A DNA stretch of 64,000 nt from Gaetbulibacter_A aestuarii (GTDB taxonomy: Bacteria; Bacteroidota; Bacteroidia; Flavobacteriales; Flavobacteriaceae), in the NCBI RefSeq assembly GCF_039537665.1, contig NZ_BAABAY010000006.1, positions 223,769 to 287,768 on the forward strand, written 5' to 3'. Under the pieces are notes generated by a model. The model had not been told where the DNA came from, searched no databases, and saw nothing but the letters and a program-made list of their open reading frames with translations. The position numbers and the translations under genes were made by a program. Shown piece by piece: positions 5,788 through 13,502 of this stretch. Positions within the stretch are counted from its first letter, which is position 1, and each line of letters begins with the position of its first letter.

Positions 5788-8571
5788 ATGATTTCCGATA
5801 TTTCCCAAATAAATCCCAAGCAAAACATTATCATTAAGGGAGCCAAACTTCACAATTTAAAGGATATTGATGTTGTTATTCCCAGAAATAAATTAGTTGT
5901 TATTACAGGATTATCGGGTTCCGGGAAATCAAGTTTAGCTTTCGATACACTTTACGCTGAAGGCCAGCGTCGCTACGTGGAAAGCTTGTCGAGTTATGCC
6001 CGCCAGTTTTTGGGCAGACTAAACAAACCTAAAGTTGATTATATAAAAGGTATTGCTCCTGCCATTGCTATAGAACAAAAAGTAAATTCTACCAATCCAA
6101 GGTCTACAGTTGGGACCACAACGGAGATCTACGATTATTTAAAATTAGTGTTCGCACGAATTGGAAGAACCTACTCGCCTATTTCAGGGAAAGAAGTAAA
6201 AAAGCACACCGTTAAAGATGTTATCAATTACGTAAAAACGTTTCCTGAGCGGGAAAAAATGCTGCTACTCGCCCCGATTCATTTGGAGGAAGGCCGAAGC
6301 ATGGAGAACAAACTAAAGGTTTTGAATCAGCAGGGTTATGCCAGAATCAAGGTAAATGATACGGTTAAACGTATAGATGAAATAGAATCGATTTCTGAAA
6401 AAGACACCATATCTCTTGTTGTGGATCGTATAATTGTGAAGCATGAAGAAGATTTCTTTAACCGTTTAGCTGATGCCGTTCAAACCGCTTTTTTTGAAGG
6501 AAAAGGCGAATGCTACATTGAAACATTAAGTGATCAAACCCAAAAGGAATTTAGCAATAAATTCGAATTGGACGGTATGCAATTTTTAGAACCGAATGTG
6601 CATTTGTTCAGTTTTAACAACCCTTATGGCGCTTGCCCTAAATGCGAGGGTTATGGCGATATTATTGGCATAGATGAAGATTTGGTGGTTCCTAATACGG
6701 GCTTATCCGTTTATGAAAATGCAATTTTTCCCTGGCGTGGTGAAAGTATGAGTTGGTATCGGGATCAATTGGTGAATAATGCTCATAAATTTGATTTTCC
6801 GGTACACAAACCTTATTTCAATCTAACAGATGATCAAAAAGAACTGATCTGGACAGGTAATCAATATTTTGAAGGTTTGAATGATTTCTTTGCGGAACTT
6901 GAAGCCAAAGCCTATAAAATTCAAAACCGGGTAATGCTTTCGCGCTATCGCGGAAAAACCAAATGTAAAGCCTGTAATGGAAAGCGATTACGTAAAGAAG
7001 CTACTTTTGTTAAGGTAGGCGGTGTAACCATTACAGAGTTGGTTGATATGCCCATTAAAAAACTGATTAGCTTTTTTAATCAACTGGAATTAAATGATTA
7101 CGATTCTAAAATTGCTGATCGTTTACTAAAAGAAATTAATAACCGCCTTGGTTTTCTGTCGAATGTTGGGTTGGATTACCTCACCCTTAACAGAAAATCA
7201 AATACGCTTTCCGGAGGAGAAAGTCAGCGAATCAATTTAGCAACGTCATTAGGAAGCAGTTTGGTTGGATCCATGTATATTTTGGATGAACCAAGTATAG
7301 GTCTACATCCAAGAGATACGGAACGCTTGATAGAAGTATTGAAATCTTTAAGAGATCTTGGAAATACTGTTATCGTTGTTGAGCACGACGAGGATATTAT
7401 GAAAGCCGCTGATAGTATCATTGATATCGGTCCGGAAGCAGGAACCTTTGGTGGTGAAGTGGTTGCTGAAGGTGATTTCAAAACTATTTTACAGTCAGAA
7501 TCCCTTACCGCAAAATATTTAAATGAAAATCTAAAAATTGAAGTTCCTTCAAAACGCCGCACTTCTCGCTATGAGGTTACCATTAAAGGCGCTCGGGAGA
7601 ACAATTTAAAGAATATTGATATTACCTTCCCCTTAAGTATGCTCACTGTGGTTACCGGAGTTTCAGGTAGTGGAAAAAGTAGTTTGGTTAAAAAGATATT
7701 ATATCCTGCGCTTCAAAAGGAATTAACAGATTACGGTGATAAACCCGGCCAATTCACAGCTTTAGAAGGCAATTACAAACATCTTAAAAAGATCGAATTT
7801 GTAGATCAAAATCCTATTGGTCGATCTTCGCGCTCCAATCCGGTTACTTATATAAAAGCTTATGATGATATCCGGGCATTATTCGCAAAGCAAAAACTGA
7901 GTAAAATTCGAAATTATAAAGCGAAACACTTCTCTTTCAATGTAGATGGTGGGCGTTGCGAAACCTGTAAAGGCGAAGGTGAAGTAACCATAGAAATGCA
8001 ATTTATGGCTGACGTTCATTTAGAATGTGAAACCTGTAAAGGAAAACGATTTAAAAAAGAAGTTCTTGAAGTTGAGTTCGAAGGGAAGAATATTGATGAT
8101 ATCTTGAATTCGACCATAGATGATGCGCTTCAATTTTTTGAAACCAACAAACAATCCAAAATTGTATCAAAATTACAACCCTTGCAGGACGTTGGCTTAG
8201 GCTATGTAACGCTTGGACAAAGCTCTTCTACCCTTTCCGGAGGTGAAGCTCAGCGTATTAAACTAGCCTCTTTCCTTGGAAAAGGATCGAACAAAGACCG
8301 AGTGCTTTTTATTTTTGATGAACCCACGACAGGACTGCATTTTCACGATATTAAAAAATTACTGACCTCATTTAACGCTTTAATTGAAAACGGACACTCT
8401 GTAATTGTGGTAGAACATAATTTGGAACTTATCAAATGTGCAGATCATATTATTGATCTTGGTCCTCAAGGTGGTGAAGAAGGCGGTCAGTTGGTGGCCT
8501 TCGGAACACCGGAAGCTATCGCTAATAATTCAAAATCCATTACCGGAAAATATCTGCAAGAAAAATTATAG
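5788..8571 (+). CDS. uvrA: Excinuclease ABC subunit A
   Basis: 927 aa, normal UvrA length. It is the damage-recognition ATPase of nucleotide excision repair, a dimer that loads UvrB. It has two ABC modules: Walker A GLSGSGKSSL (41-50) with signature LSGGE near 473, and GVSGSGKSSL near 625 with LSGGE near 816. Zinc-binding pairs are present: CPKC and CKAC flanking the insertion domain of the first module, and CETC...CETC in the second. The Walker B sequences are ILDEPSIGLHPRD and IFDEPTTGLHFHD. The start at 5788 (MISDISQINP) is chosen because the promoter lies at 5758. It ends directly against the convergent DUF3667 gene with no gap. Confidence 0.97.
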   Translation: MISDISQINPKQNIIIKGAKLHNLKDIDVVIPRNKLVVITGLSGSGKSSLAFDTLYAEGQRRYVESLSSYARQFLGRLNKPKVDYIKGIAPAIAIEQKVNSTNPRSTVGTTTEIYDYLKLVFARIGRTYSPISGKEVKKHTVKDVINYVKTFPEREKMLLLAPIHLEEGRSMENKLKVLNQQGYARIKVNDTVKRIDEIESISEKDTISLVVDRIIVKHEEDFFNRLADAVQTAFFEGKGECYIETLSDQTQKEFSNKFELDGMQFLEPNVHLFSFNNPYGACPKCEGYGDIIGIDEDLVVPNTGLSVYENAIFPWRGESMSWYRDQLVNNAHKFDFPVHKPYFNLTDDQKELIWTGNQYFEGLNDFFAELEAKAYKIQNRVMLSRYRGKTKCKACNGKRLRKEATFVKVGGVTITELVDMPIKKLISFFNQLELNDYDSKIADRLLKEINNRLGFLSNVGLDYLTLNRKSNTLSGGESQRINLATSLGSSLVGSMYILDEPSIGLHPRDTERLIEVLKSLRDLGNTVIVVEHDEDIMKAADSIIDIGPEAGTFGGEVVAEGDFKTILQSESLTAKYLNENLKIEVPSKRRTSRYEVTIKGARENNLKNIDITFPLSMLTVVTGVSGSGKSSLVKKILYPALQKELTDYGDKPGQFTALEGNYKHLKKIEFVDQNPIGRSSRSNPVTYIKAYDDIRALFAKQKLSKIRNYKAKHFSFNVDGGRCETCKGEGEVTIEMQFMADVHLECETCKGKRFKKEVLEVEFEGKNIDDILNSTIDDALQFFETNKQSKIVSKLQPLQDVGLGYVTLGQSSSTLSGGEAQRIKLASFLGKGSNKDRVLFIFDEPTTGLHFHDIKKLLTSFNALIENGHSVIVVEHNLELIKCADHIIDLGPQGGEEGGQLVAFGTPEAIANNSKSITGKYLQEKL

Positions 8572-9648
8572 CTAGAACGACATAAAACCAACTAGCGTTA
8601 AAATTATAGCAGCAATAGGGATCACAAATAGAAAGTAAATTCCGGTGATCAAGCTCGTTTTAAAAAAACTGTTGAACCAGCCTTTTTCATAAAATCGTTT
8701 CACAGCGATTAAAAGGTATATGAAGGTTGAAAGCATGAACAAAAAGTTGATGAAACCGGGAATTTTCACTATTTCATTGGCTATTAACATGATGCTGAAT
8801 ACGGTGAATAGAAATGAATAAAAATAAAAACTAAACACCAGGTGATACGCGTAAGGTCCTCTTTTGTAAAAGAACATTTTCAAAAGCAAAGCAAAAATAG
8901 GAAGCAAAATAAATAATGAGATTGGGATCGTATCATAAACAGCCTTTAATAATTGCCCACCATTGCGTTGTTTGTAAAGTTTAAGTAATTGGGCATGTAT
9001 TTTTTTACTGAACCAACTGGCATCATCGCTCATCCCCATAGCCTTGTATATTTCAGATTTAGGCGCGTCAATAGCAATTAGAGAATCTATTTTTTTCTGA
9101 TCAAATCCCCAGGTGAATCCTTTTTTCAACGATTGATTCCCATTTTCAGCCTTAATCAACGAATCAATTGATTTAAGATTAGTCTGTTTGGCAATCTCAG
9201 GATTTTTTTCCTTTAAAACTTGCATTACGCTATCTACTTGAGCGGTATCCACAAGTTTAGCTAAATTTTCTTCTGTTTCCGAAAATAAAGGTTTACCCGC
9301 GGTTTTCTGAAGTGTATTATCCAGAGTTTCTACTTGTCTATTCACCACAGTAATAGAGAGAATAAAAAAGAAAATTACCGATACAAATAAATATAGTTGC
9401 GCGGGATGTAGGTACAACAGCCGTTTTCCTTGCACAAAAGTTTTCGCTAAATAACCGGGTTTGAGTAATAATGGAATGACACTTTTGAAAAAACGGGCAT
9501 CAAAAGAGAAATAATTACTAATCGTGTTATAGAAAAGTACACCGATAGTGAGATCATCTTTTGCTTTCTGACCACAATTGGGACAAAAGTTAAAATCAGC
9601 ATTAAATTCTGTTTCGCAGTTTTTACAAATTTGTTTTTCTCCAGCCAT
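8572..9648 (-). CDS. DUF3667-type membrane protein with zinc ribbon
   Basis: 358 aa. It begins with a zinc ribbon: Cys8 and Cys11, then Cys22 and Cys25 (FCPNCGQK). The conserved motif 'LLYLHPAQLYLFVSVIFFF' starts the first membrane segment at about residue 80, a hydrophilic region rich in Lys/Asp follows (about 105-230), and several hydrophobic helices fill the C-terminal third. This fits DUF3667, a Bacteroidetes family of unknown function. It is an inner-membrane protein. The stop codon abuts the uvrA stop (8571/8572). Confidence 0.85.
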   Translation of the reverse strand: MAGEKQICKNCETEFNADFNFCPNCGQKAKDDLTIGVLFYNTISNYFSFDARFFKSVIPLLLKPGYLAKTFVQGKRLLYLHPAQLYLFVSVIFFFILSITVVNRQVETLDNTLQKTAGKPLFSETEENLAKLVDTAQVDSVMQVLKEKNPEIAKQTNLKSIDSLIKAENGNQSLKKGFTWGFDQKKIDSLIAIDAPKSEIYKAMGMSDDASWFSKKIHAQLLKLYKQRNGGQLLKAVYDTIPISLFILLPIFALLLKMFFYKRGPYAYHLVFSFYFYSFLFTVFSIMLIANEIVKIPGFINFLFMLSTFIYLLIAVKRFYEKGWFNSFFKTSLITGIYFLFVIPIAAIILTLVGFMSF

Positions 9649-9781
9649 TCAAAAAAGATTATAGGTAAAAATAAGTTGATTTATTCAATAAAAATAAAAA
9701 AAATATCAATCTATATAATCAATTTAAAAACAAGTAATTAGATGCAGTTCAAAGAACGTTCTATTCATTTTGAAATATGTT

Positions 9782-9798
9782 TTGGCACGCTAATTGAA
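9782..9798 (+). promoter_or_regulatory. Sigma-54-like promoter upstream of the first secreted paralogue
   Basis: TTGGCACG-CTAA-TTGAA matches the -24/-12 layout of RpoN promoters (TTGGCACG, four bases, TTG). The -12 element ends in GA rather than the usual GC. The same element recurs upstream of the paralogue at 10701-10717 with identical spacing. It predicts a transcript start near 9810. No rpoN or activator gene is in the window. Confidence 0.6.
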
Positions 9799-9859
9799 AC
9801 TTAGTAACAAAGCGAATGCCGAAAAGCTAAAGAGTAGGCACAATTAAAATCCTATGATT

Positions 9860-10552
9860 ATGAAAAGACTATTACTTTTATTTGCAAGTTTGTTAGTAGG
9901 GTTATCAACGGTGTCAGCAACCACATTAGGCACGAAAAACCCTCAAGAACGTTTCGACAGAAACAAGAATCTCCGCTATGCGCAACCCATTAGTTTTGTG
10001 GAACGTGGTGTGGAATTTTTAATTTTCCCTGACGGAAGTTTTGATTTCAATACTAATGCCTATAACAACCGTTATTCCAATACATATTACGGTACCGCAA
10101 ATCGCCGCAGCAGTATTAATGTTGGTTACAGGGGGCCGAATGTTTCTGTGAATTACTCTTCAAACAGATATCCGGATAATCGTGGCGTATCTATTGTAAG
10201 AGACTATAACGGTAACGTAAGACGCATCGGAAACGTTTATCTTAATTACGACCGATACGGACGTATAACCAGAGCAGGATCTATATTTATTGACTATAAT
10301 CGTGGTCATGGTTGGTTGAGACAAGTTGGTGGTTTACGTGTAAACTATAACCGTTGGGGTGAAATTGTTTCGCTTCGCGGACAGGTAAATCGTTATAATC
10401 AAAATTGTAATACCTGTGGAATGATTAATTGTGATCATAACCATAGAGATTATGATAACGACCACAGAGATCATAGAGATCATGATTACGATAATGACAA
10501 ATACTATTACTTCAAACAAAATGGTGAAGTAAAGAAACATAAAAAACGATAA
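9860..10552 (+). CDS. Secreted Tyr/Asn-rich protein, paralogue 1
   Basis: 230 aa. A signal peptide is evident (MKRLLLLFASLLVGLSTVSA). The start is placed at the second ATG because the context 'attatgaaa' is shared with the paralogue at 10753; ATG 9854 is possible. The mature part has the shared block 'GVEFLIFPDGSFDF' (paralogue: 'NIEFSVFPDGQFDF'), then repeats of the type 'G(N/S)(V/I)(Y/F)(L/I)(N/D)Y(D/N)R(Y/W)G'. The tail is rich in His/Asp (DYDNDHRDHRDHDYDND), which may bind metal ions. Exported; function unknown. It forms its own transcription unit between a sigma-54-like promoter and a terminator. Confidence 0.8.
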   Translation: MKRLLLLFASLLVGLSTVSATTLGTKNPQERFDRNKNLRYAQPISFVERGVEFLIFPDGSFDFNTNAYNNRYSNTYYGTANRRSSINVGYRGPNVSVNYSSNRYPDNRGVSIVRDYNGNVRRIGNVYLNYDRYGRITRAGSIFIDYNRGHGWLRQVGGLRVNYNRWGEIVSLRGQVNRYNQNCNTCGMINCDHNHRDYDNDHRDHRDHDYDNDKYYYFKQNGEVKKHKKR

Positions 10553-10585
10553 GCTAAAATTTCGATTAGTTATTAGTTAAAGTGG

Positions 10586-10626
10586 AAAAGCCTCAAGGTG
10601 TAAAATATCTTGGGGCTTTTTGTTTT
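10586..10626 (+). terminator. Terminator of paralogue 1
   Basis: A 12-bp stem AAAAGCCTCAAG / CTTGGGGCTTTT (10586-10597 with 10609-10620, one G-T pair) is followed by TGTTTT. Confidence 0.85.
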
Positions 10627-10700
10627 ATTTCAAATCAATAAAAAAAAATAAAAATAAATTTTTCCAGTATTCATAGGGGTTATGAGCATTCATACAATTT

Positions 10701-10717
10701 TTGGCACGCTGTTTGAA
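10701..10717 (+). promoter_or_regulatory. Sigma-54-like promoter upstream of the second secreted paralogue
   Basis: TTGGCACG-CTGT-TTGAA has the same bases and spacing as the element at 9782-9798. It lies 36 bp upstream of the ATG at 10753. The flanks of the two elements differ, so the shared core looks conserved rather than just left over from duplication. Confidence 0.6.
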
Positions 10718-10752
10718 ACCCTATTAGTGAATCACTTTTAAAACAGAAAATT

Positions 10753-12090
10753 ATGAAACGATTTATTTTTTTAATAGCAGCTTCCATCCTTTTAGGAACT
10801 CCGGTTTTTGCAGCCGGCAGTAGCCATACAAATACCACAACTACGATTTATGATGGTTATGGTAAATCATTCATTTTTACGGAGGATAATATTGAATTTT
10901 CTGTTTTTCCAGATGGTCAGTTTGATTTTTATATACCGAATTATGGTCCCCAGGTAAGTGTTTCCCTGGGAACACCAAATGCGAATTTTAGTTTTAACTC
11001 CGGTTATGATTATAACGCTTATGTTCAATATGATGAATACGGCGCCATCATTCAAATAGAAAATACGCCTATTTATTATGACTATTACGGTCGTGTAAGC
11101 CAAATTGGAAATGTAAACATTTACTATAACAGTTTTGGTTATGTTTCTCGTTTGGGTAGTTTATATGTTTATTATAACAGATACAATCAGTTTTCATATG
11201 TAAGAGGTTATATTAATATTTATAACAGACACTATGTTTACAGACCATGGCACAACTATTTTAGAATTCCACCAAGAAATTATTGTGTGGTTTATAACAG
11301 ACCTTACAGACGCTATTACACGCCTGTACGCTATGTATATAACAGACCCTTTTATAACAATCACAGACCATATTCTGCGGTGTACAGCCGAAGAGGTAGC
11401 ACCATTACCAGACATAGAAATTATGCTACGGTTTACAGAAGTCCTAAAAACGTTACTCGTGTAAACACTCATGCAAACAGACGTTCATATGCGAGTAATA
11501 ATGGCAACAGAAACCGTGACTACGCGAATAATAGATCTAATAATAGATATAATGGAAATTCCGGAAATAACGGGAACAGAAGAAATATCGGAAATTCCAA
11601 TAACAGATACAATGGTAACAACGGTAATCGCGGTGAAAGACCAATTATTGGAAACAATCGTAATTCGAACTCACGTTCAAATAATGGCCAGGTACGAAGA
11701 TCAGAGCCTGCACCCAACAGAACGTATAACACGCCCAACAGAGGGAATGCTCGGAATTTAAATGAAAGAGCATCACGCCCACAGGTAAACAGAAACAGTA
11801 CCCCATCGCGTAATAATAATAATTCGAATTATGGCAACCAAAGATCGGAAAGAAATAAACCGGTTTTGCGACAACCAAATCGCAATACAACACGTACATA
11901 TAATAAAAGTCATTCTTCGAACAGTAACAATGCGCGTGTGAAAGCAAGTCCACAGCGTCAACAACGTTCAAGCGCTAGTAGTTATAATAGATCGTCGCAA
12001 TCAAGTCGATCTAAAGCTCAGGTTCAAAGAAGTCAGAATACAAGACATAATAATAATTCAAGATCTGCAAATCCACGACGAAGATCTTAA
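10753..12090 (+). CDS. Secreted low-complexity protein, paralogue 2
   Basis: 445 aa. The signal peptide is MKRFIFLIAASILLGTPVFA. The N-terminal third aligns with paralogue 1 ('IEFSVFPDGQFDF', then 'IYYDYYGRVSQIGNVNIYYN'). It is followed by a Tyr/Arg-rich segment and a C-terminal region of about 220 residues made almost only of Asn, Arg, Ser and Gly. That tail is strongly basic and surely disordered. It is probably a surface or periplasmic polymer-binding protein (nucleic acid or polysaccharide), but this is inference from composition only. It has its own promoter and terminator. Several antisense open frames here are by-products of codon bias. Confidence 0.8.
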   Translation: MKRFIFLIAASILLGTPVFAAGSSHTNTTTTIYDGYGKSFIFTEDNIEFSVFPDGQFDFYIPNYGPQVSVSLGTPNANFSFNSGYDYNAYVQYDEYGAIIQIENTPIYYDYYGRVSQIGNVNIYYNSFGYVSRLGSLYVYYNRYNQFSYVRGYINIYNRHYVYRPWHNYFRIPPRNYCVVYNRPYRRYYTPVRYVYNRPFYNNHRPYSAVYSRRGSTITRHRNYATVYRSPKNVTRVNTHANRRSYASNNGNRNRDYANNRSNNRYNGNSGNNGNRRNIGNSNNRYNGNNGNRGERPIIGNNRNSNSRSNNGQVRRSEPAPNRTYNTPNRGNARNLNERASRPQVNRNSTPSRNNNNSNYGNQRSERNKPVLRQPNRNTTRTYNKSHSSNSNNARVKASPQRQQRSSASSYNRSSQSSRSKAQVQRSQNTRHNNNSRSANPRRRS

Positions 12091-12110
12091 TAATTTTGGT
12101 TGGTTAGTTA

Positions 12111-12165
12111 GGAAAGCCCTTCGGTAAGTTTGCCTCAAAGCAAATCCGGGGGGTTTTCTCCTTTT
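12111..12165 (+). terminator. Terminator of paralogue 2
   Basis: GAAAGCCCTTCGG (12112-12124) pairs over 13 bp, including G-T pairs, with CCGGGGGGTTTTC (12146-12158), followed by TCCTTTT. Confidence 0.7.
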
Positions 12166-12209
12166 AATACTGAGGTTAGCTTATTTAAGGTTTATTTAAA
12201 AGTTAATCT

Positions 12210-13487
12210 TTACAGTAACTTTGCTAATGCTTCAGTTAATGTCTTTCTGTGATAACGCTGAACACCGATTGGCTGGGATTTCAATTCACCTTTCTGGTAT
12301 GCCTCATAATGCCTCAAAATCGTTTCTTTCAAGGATTTATGTGTATCGTAATAAAAGTAGTTTCCGGTATTTGATTCCGTTATGATGCGCTCTACATCTG
12401 AGCCTTTTGGACCAAGGGCAATAATAGGTCGATTGGAAACCATGTACTCAAAAAGTTTTCCTGGAATTATACATTTGGTTTCCTCTGAATCTATTTCAAT
12501 AAGTAACAAAATTTGAGACTCTCTTTGTTTTTTAATAGCTTCATTATGTGAAATATAACCATAATAATTTAAATAATCACTCAAATGGTATCTTTCAATT
12601 GATTTAATAACGTTATCACTTATTGCTCCAATAAATTTCAGTTCTAAATCCTGTGCAAAAGCCTTATTTTCTTCAACTAATTCTGACAAGACCTTCCAAA
12701 GTATTTCAGGATTCCTTTTTGATAGCAATGATCCAATATGAGCCAGAGAAAACTTAGAATCTAAAGACGTCTCTTCTACCCTCTCATAATCAAAGCCATT
12801 TGTAATAACAGTTATGGGTTTTGAAGTGATGGCCTCAAATTCCATTTTTGTCACTTCACTTGTAACAATAATATTATCAGCCGTTTGCAAAACCTCCTTT
12901 TCCAATACCTTATGCTTGTTTGCAGCACGGTTTGTTAATCGTAACTCTTTATGATAACCAATGGTTGTCCATGGATCCCTGAAATCAGCAATCCAGTTAA
13001 TGTCATGGTTTTGTTTCAAACGCTTTCCAATAAGATGCAAACTATGTGGCGGACCTGTGGTGATTATGGTATTAATTCCATTTTGAGAAAGATATTCAGA
13101 TAAATAACCAACGGAAGGCTTTACCCAGGAAACTCTGGCGTCAGGAATAAAAAAATTACCTCTTATCCATAACATAAGTTTTTCCATCAAAGACTGGTTT
13201 TCTTTTTCGGAAATAATACCCTTACTCATCCGCTTTGAGGTATTTTTTGAGAACATCCCGGCCAAAGAATACGGTTCTTTTATGGGTTGTTTCAATACTT
13301 TTAAACCTTTTGGTACTTCGGCGTTTAAACTGGAGTCCAATAAAGGATAGTTAGGATTTTCCGGGATATAAATAATTGGCTCCACGTTAAATTCCGGCAA
13401 ATATTTTACAAACTTCAACCAACGTTGCACGCCAGGACCGCCGGCTGGCGGCCAATAATACGTAATAATGAGAACCTTTTTTTTCAT
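12210..13487 (-). CDS. GT4-like glycosyltransferase
   Basis: 425 aa, cytoplasmic. The N-terminal Rossmann domain begins KVLIITYYWPPAGGPGVQRW, with the glycine-rich acceptor-side loop seen in family GT4 enzymes. The C-terminal donor half includes 'FSLAHIGSLLSKRNPE', 'YYGYISHNEAIKKQRESQIL' and 'IIPGKLFEYMVSNRPIIALG', the last being the E-x(7)-E-type nucleotide-sugar site (GKLFEYM). It most likely transfers a sugar in LPS or exopolysaccharide assembly. It lies 15 nt downstream of the YfhO-like gene, so the two are co-transcribed and may act on the same lipid-linked glycan. Confidence 0.88.
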   Translation of the reverse strand: MKKKVLIITYYWPPAGGPGVQRWLKFVKYLPEFNVEPIIYIPENPNYPLLDSSLNAEVPKGLKVLKQPIKEPYSLAGMFSKNTSKRMSKGIISEKENQSLMEKLMLWIRGNFFIPDARVSWVKPSVGYLSEYLSQNGINTIITTGPPHSLHLIGKRLKQNHDINWIADFRDPWTTIGYHKELRLTNRAANKHKVLEKEVLQTADNIIVTSEVTKMEFEAITSKPITVITNGFDYERVEETSLDSKFSLAHIGSLLSKRNPEILWKVLSELVEENKAFAQDLELKFIGAISDNVIKSIERYHLSDYLNYYGYISHNEAIKKQRESQILLLIEIDSEETKCIIPGKLFEYMVSNRPIIALGPKGSDVERIITESNTGNYFYYDTHKSLKETILRHYEAYQKGELKSQPIGVQRYHRKTLTEALAKLL

Positions 13488-13502
13488 TTACCTGCTAAAA
13501 CA

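Noticed and set aside
11194..11971. Several open frames on both strands inside the second paralogue gene
   Set aside because: They arise from biased codons of the Tyr/Asn/Arg-rich gene; no sign of real genes.
11460..12060. Possible CRISPR-like repetitive region
   Set aside because: The repetition comes from Asn/Arg/Ser codons (AAT, AAC, AGA) of a low-complexity protein; no fixed repeat length or spacers.
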